From Shewanella sp. (lineage in GTDB: Bacteria > Pseudomonadota > Gammaproteobacteria > Enterobacterales > Shewanellaceae), in assembly GCA_004195335.1 (NCBI GenBank), contig SDWK01001005.1, positions 1-5,674 on the forward strand: 5,674 nt of DNA, given 5' to 3'. The position numbers were made by a program, and so were the translations under genes. Every line of letters starts with the position of its first letter. Position 1 is the first letter of the stretch. A model generated the notes under the pieces. It was not told the DNA's origin, did not search any database, and saw only the letters and a program-made list of their open reading frames with translations. This document shows positions 1-5,383 of the stretch, piece after piece.

Positions 1-6
1 TCGATA

Positions 7-54
7 CAGACTCTTGGTAATAGCGTCTCTTAGTTATTCAGACTCTTGGAAGAA
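7..54. repeat. Three degenerate 16-bp tandem units
   Basis: Units begin at 7, 23 and 39. Units 1 and 3 share the exact 11-mer CAGACTCTTGG (7-17 and 39-49). The middle unit carries the related GTCTCTTAG (25-33), so related 9-mers begin at 9, 25 and 41. The period is exactly 16 bp, about one and a half helical turns. The repeats lie about 180 bp upstream of the aminotransferase start, in sequence with no coding potential. They could be repeated protein-binding sites or chance similarity. No factor is recognised. Confidence 0.35.
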
Positions 55-113
55 CTAACATTAACGGTACCATTCATTGTTAAATCAATGCCTGCGTTTC
101 CCCATGCTCAAAG

Positions 114-147
114 TAGAAGAACATCACCCATATTCATGCTTCTTCTA
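114..147. repeat. Interrupted inverted repeat upstream of the aminotransferase gene
   Basis: TAGAAGAA (114-121) is the reverse complement of TTCTTCTA (140-147). The inner CAT (122-124) and ATG (136-138) extend the match to 11 bp if one C (139) is bulged out. The centre is 11 nt. No T-run follows on the plus strand, so it does not look like an intrinsic terminator. It sits just upstream of a possible weak -10 (TAATAT, 162-167) that lacks a good -35 box. It could therefore be an operator or activator site for the gene starting at 230. The regulatory role is inference. Confidence 0.35.
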
Positions 148-229
148 TCGATATGCAGGACTAATATAGAAAAGCCTTATCTTGCCCTGTATCATAGCTG
201 CCAGACATTTTATGATGAAGACTGACAAG

Positions 230-1558
230 ATGAGCAATGCCAATAAACCCGTCACCAATGCGCTGCTAAAACAGGCCCACAACAACATGCCTCTGGGTGT
301 GGCTGATAATTACCGTTACTGGGGTGAAGAGAACACCGTATTCGTTAAAAGCAGCCTGGGTTGCACCATTACCGATGCAGACGATCAGCAGTTTATCGAT
401 TTCCGTCTCGCTTACGGGCCTATCATCTTGGGCTATCGCGATTCCAGAGTCGATCAAGAAGTCGTGGCAGCGATCACCGAACGTGGCACCATTTCTGGCT
501 TCTCAACCGATCTTGATTCTCAAGTGGTCGAACTGATTAAGCAGATGTGCCCGAATATTGAGAAGATGCGATTTGCTAATTCGGGTACAGAAGCGGTGAT
601 TGGCGCGGTGCGTACCGCCCGTGGGTTTACCGGTCGTAACAAGATTGTGGTGGTTGAAGGCGGTTTTCATGGCCTATACGACGAGATGATGTGGAAATCG
701 GATGTCGATAATTGGGACAGCGAAACCGAAGCGGCGCCAAAGATTGCCGCTTTTGGTGGCGGCATTCCTGAAGCGAGTCGTGAGCACCTGGAAACCGTGC
801 CACTCAATGATTTTGCAGCCATCGATGAGGTCTTTACTCGTGTCGGCGATGATATCGCGGCCATCGTCATAGAGCCGATATTAGGCAACTGTGGCAGCAT
901 TGCCTCGACTCAAGAGTACATGCAGAAATTGCGTGATATCTGCGATGCCAATGGCACCCTGTTGATTATGGATGAAGTTAAAACGGGTTTCCGTGTCGCT
1001 AAAGGGGGTGCACAGGAACTCTATGGTATCCATGCCGATCTAACCACATATGCTAAAGCTATGGGCAATGGTTATCCTGTTGCCGCCTTCGGTGGTCGCA
1101 GTGATGTGATGGATGTGATCAGTTTCGGCAAAAATGGTGTCACTCACGGCGGTACATATACCGCCAATATGATCGCGCTAAGTGCCGCTAAAGCGACGCT
1201 GACGATTTTGAATGAAACCAATGCCTATGACACTATCAATAAAGCCGGCGTTGATATCCAACAGGTGTTATCGCGCGTATTTACCAAACACGGTATTGAA
1301 CATAAGTTTGCCGGCCCTGATGCTATGTTCGGCATTCACTTTGGCAGCCAGGTTCCTCACAACTATCGTGACTGGAAGAAGACCGACAGCGACTTGTATA
1401 CCGAGTTTGCCCTTAACTTGATTAAGAGCGGCATCATGTTGGAACCCGATTCTCGCGAGCCTTGGTTTATCTGTGAATCCCATAAGGATGTCGATCTGGC
1501 TAAGCTCGAAGAGATTGCCGATGCGGCCATGGCAAAAGCCATCGCCGACCGCAAATAA
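230..1558 (+). CDS. Class III PLP-dependent aminotransferase, glutamate-1-semialdehyde aminomutase-like
   Basis: A cytosolic fold-type I PLP enzyme expected to move an amino group between an amine or amino acid and a carbonyl compound; the substrate is unknown. With the start at 230 the protein is 442 aa, close to GSAM length (about 430). Visible signatures are S118-G-T-E121 (phosphate binding), H147 in EGGFHG, D248 in the MDEVKTGFR motif (contacts the PLP ring nitrogen) and K276 in YAKAMGNGYP (Schiff-base lysine). The 28-residue gap from D248 to K276 matches GSAM. The text from DEVKTGFR to FGGR is strikingly GSAM-like, but GSAM's Tyr before the conserved His is Phe146, and the lysine region reads NGYPVAA rather than GGGLPVGA. 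It is thus more likely a GSAM-family aminotransferase than the haem-pathway HemL. ATG 230 is chosen because GAAG (217-220) lies 9 nt upstream; ATGs at 212 and 215 and TTG at 182 are in frame but lack a clear ribosome site. It has no operon partner in the window. Confidence 0.9.
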   Translation: MSNANKPVTNALLKQAHNNMPLGVADNYRYWGEENTVFVKSSLGCTITDADDQQFIDFRLAYGPIILGYRDSRVDQEVVAAITERGTISGFSTDLDSQVVELIKQMCPNIEKMRFANSGTEAVIGAVRTARGFTGRNKIVVVEGGFHGLYDEMMWKSDVDNWDSETEAAPKIAAFGGGIPEASREHLETVPLNDFAAIDEVFTRVGDDIAAIVIEPILGNCGSIASTQEYMQKLRDICDANGTLLIMDEVKTGFRVAKGGAQELYGIHADLTTYAKAMGNGYPVAAFGGRSDVMDVISFGKNGVTHGGTYTANMIALSAAKATLTILNETNAYDTINKAGVDIQQVLSRVFTKHGIEHKFAGPDAMFGIHFGSQVPHNYRDWKKTDSDLYTEFALNLIKSGIMLEPDSREPWFICESHKDVDLAKLEEIADAAMAKAIADRK

Positions 1559-1606
1559 AGCAGCACCTAAATTTAGGCTAATAGCTTAAGGTTTTTGATA
1601 TAAAAA

Positions 1607-1634
1607 AAGAGGTTAACCTTAGGGTTAACCTCTT
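1607..1634. terminator. Strong 12-bp hairpin terminator between convergent genes
   Basis: AAGAGGTTAACC (1607-1618) pairs perfectly with GGTTAACCTCTT (1623-1634) around the tetraloop TTAG. Seven A residues at 1602-1608 become a T-run on the minus strand, so intrinsic termination is best supported for transcripts coming from the ene reductase gene. On the plus strand the hairpin lies 48 nt after the aminotransferase stop, but only CTGTCTC follows, so termination there is weaker or depends on the stem. A second imperfect hairpin, TGTCTC (1636-1641) with GAGACA (1657-1662), lies directly beside it. Confidence 0.8.
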
Positions 1635-1688
1635 CTGTCTCAAGACAATAAAAAATGAGACACAGGATTGATGATTCTTTAGAAAACG

Positions 1689-1784
1689 TCTTACACTAAA
1701 CTCTTTATAGCTAGTCCTCGCGCTAAGCGCTTGGCATTAAGCTTGTTTACACTTAGTTCTTTGATTTAAGCTGTTTACACTAAG
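1689..1784. repeat. Direct repeats at and beyond the 3' end of the ene reductase gene
   Basis: TTAAGCTTGTTTACACTTAG (1737-1756) recurs at 1766-1784 with one deletion and one substitution. The second copy contains the stop and last codons of the minus-strand reductase gene (stop at 1775-1777). A shorter relative, TTACACTAAA, lies at 1691-1700. Between them, GCGCTAAGCGC (from about 1720) is a small GC-rich inverted repeat. The layout suggests local duplication of the gene's 3' end, or repeated sites. No function is known. Confidence 0.5.
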
Positions 1785-2827
1785 CTAGCCAGCATCTCAT
1801 CTGAATATTTCACCAGTTCATTGCCTTCACGAACGCGGGCGACATAATCGGGATTGGCGATAAACGGTCTGCCGATCGCTAACAGATCAAATTTATCTGT
1901 GGCTATGGCGGCGCTGCCCGTTTCGGCGCTGTAACTCCCCACACCAACGAGCGTCTTACTGTAAACGCTACGTACATAACTCGATGCGCTGCCATCCAGA
2001 TAATCAAATTCCATGGCATCGTCGAAAATACCGATATGCAGGAAGGCCAAATCACGTTGCTCAAGCTGAGCGAGTAAGTAATCAAACACGCCGCGGTCTC
2101 GTTTGTCACCCGCCATATTGAAATAGGCACCCGGTGAAACCCGAAGTGCTGTTCTGTCACTGCCAATACGCTCACTGATTGCATCGATTACGGCTAACGG
2201 AAAACGCGCCATATTTTCAACGGTTTGACCATATTCATCGGTGCGATGATTACTGGCGTGATGCAAGAATTGGTCGATAAGATAACCGTTAGCCCCGTGG
2301 ATCTCGACGCCATCGAAACCTGCATCTATTGCATTTGCCGCAGCCTGAGAATAATCAGCGACTAACTGCACTATTTCATCATGGGTGACTGCTTTAGGCA
2401 CTTGATAGGTCAACTCACGCATTCTGGGAACGCTGCCTTCAACGCCAACGGCAGAGGGGGCTATCGCTTGAGTCGAACCGGATTTTTCGAAGAAGTGCGG
2501 ATGAGCGATTCGACCGGTATGCCATAACTGAGCAAATATCTTGCCACCAGCTTGATGCACCACATTGGTAACCACTCGCCAGCCATCTATCTGAGCAGGG
2601 GTAAATAAGCCGGGTGTATTGGGGTAGCCTTGACCATCGGGACGAATAATCACGGCTTCAGAGATGATCAAACCCGCTTCAGCGCGGCGACCATAATATT
2701 CAGCCATGGCCTGAGTTGGCACTAGTTCATCATCTGCCATACAACGAGTCAGTGGCGCCATCAGGATGCGATTTTGTAGGGTGATTGTCTCGTTGAGCGC
2801 AAAAGGTTGAAATAGGTTATCAGTCAT
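1775..2827 (-). CDS. Old yellow enzyme family FMN-dependent ene reductase (NemA/PETN-reductase/SYE type)
   Basis: A cytosolic FMN enzyme that uses NAD(P)H to reduce activated C=C bonds of electrophiles such as unsaturated carbonyls, maleimides or quinones, and often nitro compounds or nitrate esters. The 350 aa form one TIM-barrel domain, slightly shorter than PETN reductase (about 365). Classical OYE landmarks appear in order: MAPLTR (23-28, FMN-contacting Thr27); Q100-L-W-H-T-G-R106, with Trp102 as in the active-site wall; H177-G-A-N180, the substrate-binding His/Asn pair, followed by Tyr182, the usual proton donor; NHRTDEYG (193-200); Arg229 in RVSPG; and AIGRPFIANPDYV (317-329) near the phosphate site. 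AAGAGGT lies 4 nt before the ATG at 2827. The gene is divergent from a TetR regulator, and predicted operators overlap its promoter, so repression by that regulator is likely. Shewanella encodes several such enzymes (the SYE proteins); which paralogue this is cannot be decided by eye, and the physiological substrate is unknown. Confidence 0.93.
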   Translation of the reverse strand: MTDNLFQPFALNETITLQNRILMAPLTRCMADDELVPTQAMAEYYGRRAEAGLIISEAVIIRPDGQGYPNTPGLFTPAQIDGWRVVTNVVHQAGGKIFAQLWHTGRIAHPHFFEKSGSTQAIAPSAVGVEGSVPRMRELTYQVPKAVTHDEIVQLVADYSQAAANAIDAGFDGVEIHGANGYLIDQFLHHASNHRTDEYGQTVENMARFPLAVIDAISERIGSDRTALRVSPGAYFNMAGDKRDRGVFDYLLAQLEQRDLAFLHIGIFDDAMEFDYLDGSASSYVRSVYSKTLVGVGSYSAETGSAAIATDKFDLLAIGRPFIANPDYVARVREGNELVKYSDEMLASLV

Positions 2828-2840
2828 AGCGACCTCTTAT

Positions 2841-2860
2841 TCTTGAATGTTCATTCAAGA
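2841..2860. promoter_or_regulatory. Operator 1: perfect inverted repeat at the reductase transcription start
   Basis: TCTTGAATG (2841-2849) and CATTCAAGA (2852-2860) form perfect 9-bp arms around TT. This is the most symmetrical of three related sites between the divergent genes. Its centre (2850.5) coincides with the predicted start of reductase transcription, and it clips the predicted -10 box. Occupancy should block that promoter. The likely ligand is the adjacent TetR regulator (inference). Confidence 0.75.
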
Positions 2861-2885
2861 TATTCTTATTTGAATAATCATTCAA
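2857..2885 (-). promoter_or_regulatory. Predicted sigma-70 promoter of the ene reductase gene
   Basis: On the minus strand, TTGAAT (2885-2880) and TATCTT (2862-2857) are separated by 17 nt. This predicts a start near 2850 and a leader of about 23 nt that includes the AAGAGGT ribosome site. The -35 box lies in operator 2 and the -10 box touches operator 1, which is what a repressible promoter would show. An alternative pair, TTGTTC with GATTAT at 16-nt spacing further upstream, is weaker. Confidence 0.55.
2870..2885. promoter_or_regulatory. Operator 2: inverted repeat over the reductase -35 region
   Basis: TTGAATAATCATTCAA has 6-bp arms (TTGAAT/ATTCAA) around a 4-nt centre. It matches operator 1 at 14 of 16 core positions. 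It lies 27 bp centre-to-centre from operator 1 and 24 bp from operator 3, and it covers the predicted reductase -35 box. Confidence 0.65.
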
Positions 2886-2890
2886 GTATT

Positions 2891-2912
2891 ATTTTGAACA
2901 AACATTCAAAAT
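2891..2912. promoter_or_regulatory. Operator 3: inverted repeat over the regulator's -35 region
   Basis: ATTTTGAA (2891-2898) and TTCAAAAT (2905-2912) are perfect 8-bp arms around ACAAACAT read as a CAAACA centre. The core TTGAACAAACATTCAA belongs to the same family as operators 1 and 2, but its inner half-site is degenerate (AAC instead of AAT). It contains the -35 hexamer of the regulator's own predicted promoter, which suggests autoregulation, perhaps with lower affinity than operator 1 (inference). Confidence 0.65.
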
Positions 2913-2922
2913 TAAGTACAAT
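2894..2922 (+). promoter_or_regulatory. Predicted sigma-70 promoter of the TetR regulator gene
   Basis: TTGAAC (2894-2899) and TACAAT (2917-2922) are 17 nt apart, close to the sigma-70 consensus. The predicted start is about 2929, giving a leader of about 33 nt before the ATG at 2963. The -35 box is embedded in operator 3, so binding there should repress the regulator's own gene. Confidence 0.65.
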
Positions 2923-2962
2923 CGGTTTATAGACGGTTAATGAGTCAAAGCCCGGAGCCCCC

Positions 2963-3544
2963 ATGCGTAATGCAGAGTTTGATAGAGAGAAAGTACTGAG
3001 ATCCGCCATGACCGCCTTTATGGACAAAGGTTACGGCAAGACGAGTATGCAAGATCTCACTAAAGCCACAGGTTTACACCCGGGCTCTATCTACTGTGCA
3101 TTCGATAATAAACGCGGTCTCTTATTAGCGTCATTAGAGCAATACAAAACTGATAGGAGTGCAGAGTTTCAGCGTTGCTTCTCTGGAAACCAGCCTGTAT
3201 TAGTCGAGCTAAAAGCCTATCTGGATAACATCGTTCAGGAGTGCATCAGTTGCGAAGCGGCTAAGGCCTGCCTGCTCACTAAGGCGCTCAACGAGATTGC
3301 TCAGCAGGATGAAGAGGTGCAAAACATTATTATGGCGAACCTGGCAAATTGGCAGCAGGGACTAGCCGATGTTTTTGAGCTAGCCCAAACTAAAGGCGAG
3401 CTCAGCGCTAAACGTGACAGCCAACATCTGGCCCGTTTTTTAGCCATGGGGATTTACGGTTTAAGAACCTTTGCGCATACGCACCCTCAGGGAGAAACCC
3501 TGCAAGAGCTCGCCGACCAACTATTTTTGGATATCTGTGCTTAG
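2963..3544 (+). CDS. TetR-family transcriptional repressor, probable thiol/electrophile sensor controlling the divergent ene reductase
   Basis: A 193-aa, all-helical, one-component DNA-binding regulator of typical TetR length. The N-terminal helix-turn-helix spans about residues 27-48 (TSMQDLTKATGLHPGSIYCAF) and is followed by the usual DNKRGLL segment. The C-terminal ligand/dimer domain covers about 55-193. It has six cysteines: C45 in the recognition helix, C72, the cluster C94-x2-C97-x5-C103, and C192. By eye, C103 in AKACLLTKAL aligns with the sensing Cys106 of E. coli NemR (ISGCLTVKL); the rest of the domain differs from NemR. GGAG (2954-2957) lies 5 nt before the ATG. The gene is divergent from the ene reductase, with three shared inverted repeats between them. 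The TetR-family call is firm. Repression of both genes, relieved when cysteines are modified by electrophiles or hypochlorous acid, is inference from context and the cysteine pattern. Confidence 0.92.
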   Translation: MRNAEFDREKVLRSAMTAFMDKGYGKTSMQDLTKATGLHPGSIYCAFDNKRGLLLASLEQYKTDRSAEFQRCFSGNQPVLVELKAYLDNIVQECISCEAAKACLLTKALNEIAQQDEEVQNIIMANLANWQQGLADVFELAQTKGELSAKRDSQHLARFLAMGIYGLRTFAHTHPQGETLQELADQLFLDICA

Positions 3545-3570
3545 TGTTTTTTAATTAAAGGTCTAAAAGT

Positions 3571-3596
3571 GGAGGCTGATTCTGCCCCATTTATTG
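3571..3596 (+). terminator. Weak intrinsic terminator after the TetR gene
   Basis: GGAGGC (3571-3576) can pair with GCCCC (3584-3588) with one bulged A, around a 7-nt loop (TGATTCT), followed by ATTTATTG. It is 27 nt after the regulator's stop codon. The stem is short and the T-tract broken, so this is plausible rather than strong. A T6 run at 3547-3552 has no stem in front of it. Confidence 0.4.
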
Positions 3597-3606
3597 TCTC
3601 AATATG

Positions 3607-3632
3607 AAAAGCGAACCCCTGAGAGTTCGCTT
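3607..3632 (-). terminator. Hairpin terminator downstream of the exported-protein gene
   Basis: AAGCGAAC (3609-3616) pairs perfectly with GTTCGCTT (3625-3632) around an 8-nt loop. On the minus strand the stem ends in CTTTTC, giving a short T-run, and it lies about 64 nt past the stop of the 3696-5033 gene. On the plus strand TTGTTGTGG follows, so some bidirectional use is possible. Confidence 0.55.
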
Positions 3633-3695
3633 GTTGTGGTCATCCGATGACGAAAAATTACAGTTGGCTGAGCCTTTAAATGCCTGTAGGTCAAT

Positions 3696-5033
3696 TTAAT
3701 TAAAGCCCTCACGCTTGCCTTGGGGGGTTAATAGCAGTTGTTGGTTTTGCTCTAATAACTGCTTGAGTTGTTCTATTTCCACCTGAACTTGTGCCAGGGC
3801 TGCGCTGTTATTTGCCGCGTTAATTTTCAGTAACGCTGTATCCTCCTTTAGCTTAGTCACATCAGCTTTTACATCTACACCATTATCTCTCACGCTTTTC
3901 AAGCATTGTTGTGTGGTATCGTCTGAGGATGCCGATACAATTTGTGCTGCGATAACCAGCCCTTTCTCGACGGCCCCGACGACCTCTCCAACCATCTTGG
4001 AGATACCCGCTACTAAGGCAAATGGGATCACAGCCGAGCCAGCATTAAAACCTGCTACGGTCTGATTAGCTGCAGGCTTGACATTATTTTCTGCAGTTTC
4101 CAGTGCGGCGGTAGTGAAAGACACCGCACTGTTCGCGATGGAGACACCTGTTGCGATAATTTCAAGCAGGGCAGGTAGATCAAAGCCCGACTCACAAATA
4201 TCGTTGGCGGACATGCTAGCGTTTAGAGGGGTTAACTGCCTCTCTAGTATGGTCAGGTTCTTCGTCACGCCATTGATGGTATCGGTCGCCATGTTGGCTG
4301 TATATATGCCATCGGTCAATCGACCAACGACTCGCTGTTTTCTTTCCTCCTTTCTGGATTTTCCAGAACCATTGGTGTTCATTTTGTCTGCACAGACTTC
4401 CTGACACATATTTTCCGCTCTTTCATTTATCCAGACGTAGGTGCCGTCACTCTTTTCCGCTTCGAAAAAGTCACATTTGCCGTTACCTAACTTATTCTTT
4501 CCATTTCCACTGTCAAAGCTTTGATATCCCTGCAGAGTATGACCATCTTCCTCCAGAGAATCATAGAAAGGCATATCCGAGGTCTTGCACTTTTTGCCTT
4601 TCTCTTGATCGGCTTTGGTTAACATTTCATCATAATCATTACTTTCCACCGCGTCGTTCGCTTGCTTTGCTCGTTTATGTTCATCACGCAGGAATTGTAT
4701 TTTGTCGCCAAGATCATCGTCCATGACGCTCTTTTGCATGCCGAAGGGTGATAAGTTCAGTGCTCGCGTCTGGCGGAGCGCCCCTTCAACCGCTTCTATC
4801 ATACTTTCCTGGGAGTCGAGCAGTTCACCCATACAAGATGAAATAGATGTTTCAGTTTCTCCTACTGCGTTGGCGACTTGCCCACAGTCTCCACTGCCAG
4901 CTGCACGTGCCAGGCCTGTTGAGGCTAAGAGGTAGCAGGCCGAAAGAAGGCTAATTACCAACAGTTGCCGTAGCAATCGAGTCGTGATCGAGTTTAGTGT
5001 CCATGGGTCATGGTTAGTTTGAAAAAAGCTCAT
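3696..5033 (-). CDS. Exported protein of unknown function, cysteine-containing, with C-terminal coiled coil
   Basis: I do not recognise this 445-aa protein. The N-terminus is an export signal: a long polar region with R19 and R22, a hydrophobic core (about 23-42) and an A42-R-A44 signal-peptidase I site. LSAC (30-33) inside the core also fits a lipobox, so a lipoprotein is possible. After A44 there are eight cysteines (50, 67, 149, 187, 210, 214, 280, 377), an even number compatible with disulfides formed outside the cytoplasm. Residues 100-235 are hydrophilic, Lys/Asp/Gly/Asn-rich, and include C210-x3-C214. Two Ala/Val/Ile/Gly-rich helical stretches follow (about 285-312 and 328-370). Residues about 388-434 look like a coiled coil, followed by the tail TPQGKREGFN. 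AAGGA lies 9 nt before the ATG. It stands alone between terminators. A structural envelope protein, an oligomeric helical protein or a membrane-inserting helical bundle are all possible. No function is assigned. Confidence 0.82.
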   Translation of the reverse strand: MSFFQTNHDPWTLNSITTRLLRQLLVISLLSACYLLASTGLARAAGSGDCGQVANAVGETETSISSCMGELLDSQESMIEAVEGALRQTRALNLSPFGMQKSVMDDDLGDKIQFLRDEHKRAKQANDAVESNDYDEMLTKADQEKGKKCKTSDMPFYDSLEEDGHTLQGYQSFDSGNGKNKLGNGKCDFFEAEKSDGTYVWINERAENMCQEVCADKMNTNGSGKSRKEERKQRVVGRLTDGIYTANMATDTINGVTKNLTILERQLTPLNASMSANDICESGFDLPALLEIIATGVSIANSAVSFTTAALETAENNVKPAANQTVAGFNAGSAVIPFALVAGISKMVGEVVGAVEKGLVIAAQIVSASSDDTTQQCLKSVRDNGVDVKADVTKLKEDTALLKINAANNSAALAQVQVEIEQLKQLLEQNQQLLLTPQGKREGFN

Positions 5034-5108
5034 CGTATAATTTCCTTGTAGTTAAAGAAGCTATTCCTTATGGATAAACGACAGCTTGGGTTGTGGAAAG
5101 CTGTGAGC

Positions 5109-5134
5109 TGAGGCGTCACTATTTAGTAGCCTCA
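5109..5134. repeat. Nested inverted repeat upstream of the exported-protein gene
   Basis: TGAGGC (5109-5114) is the reverse complement of GCCTCA (5129-5134). Inside it, ACTA (5118-5121) and TAGT (5124-5127) form a second, nearly concentric inverted repeat. It lies 76 nt upstream of the start at 5033, in the likely leader or promoter region. It may fold in the leader RNA or bind a dimeric regulator; neither role is demonstrated. A neighbouring hairpin with a bulge, TTTAAGCC with GGCTAAA, spans 5146-5166. Confidence 0.4.
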
Positions 5135-5196
5135 ACTTAGTCATATTTAAGCCTAGGTGGGCTAAAGTTATCTTCAAGTGGGTACTGGATTAATCC

Positions 5197-5210
5197 TTGA
5201 TACAGATCAA
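5197..5210. promoter_or_regulatory. Perfect FNR/EtrA-type binding site
   Basis: TTGATACAGATCAA matches the FNR consensus TTGAT-N4-ATCAA at every defined position. FNR homologues (EtrA in Shewanella) bind such boxes to control genes by oxygen availability. The centre is about 170 bp upstream of the exported-protein start at 5033. The 10-bp palindrome GGATTAATCC abuts it at 5187-5196. No promoter at the classical -41.5 spacing stands out on either strand; TAACTT (5170-5165, minus) would place the box near -45. The target gene is therefore uncertain. Confidence 0.55.
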
Positions 5211-5358
5211 ATTTCCAGAAACAAACTCGGCAGATTTTTTTATAGGGTAAACCGCTGTTCGTATATGAAGACACGCATGGATACCTAGTGGGTAGCGGGG
5301 ATAATCGGTCCTAAAATTAGCTGGCTGGCACCAGTATTGCTAATCGCTTTAAAGTGGT

Positions 5359-5383
5359 AAAAATGGGGCGAAACTTCGCTCCC
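5359..5383 (-). terminator. Orphan intrinsic terminator on the minus strand
   Basis: Read on the minus strand, GGGAGCG (5383-5377) pairs with CGCCCC (5370-5365) with one bulged A and a loop AAGTTT, followed by ATTTTT (5364-5359). The GC-rich stem plus T5 is a reasonable Rho-independent terminator. No minus-strand protein gene precedes it in the window (5384-5674). It therefore ends either a small RNA or a transcript entering from beyond 5674. Confidence 0.5.

Noticed and set aside
182..229. A longer N-terminus for the aminotransferase starting at TTG 182 or ATG 212/215
   Set aside because: The extra residues have no counterpart in the family and no ribosome site precedes them. ATG 230 has GAAG at good spacing and gives a family-typical N-terminus. 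ATG 212 or 215 cannot be fully excluded.
1903..2184. A 93-aa reading frame on the minus strand inside the ene reductase gene
   Set aside because: It overlaps the reductase in another frame, has no ribosome site, and its translation has no recognisable family features. It is a coding shadow.
3639..3651. GTCATC/GATGAC inverted repeat
   Set aside because: The arms are separated by one base, leaving no room for a stable loop, and there is no adjoining T-tract. It is too short to call a site.
4078..4404. A 108-aa plus-strand frame antisense to the exported-protein gene
   Set aside because: It is fully antisense to a longer frame that has a signal peptide and a good ribosome site. Nothing supports it independently.
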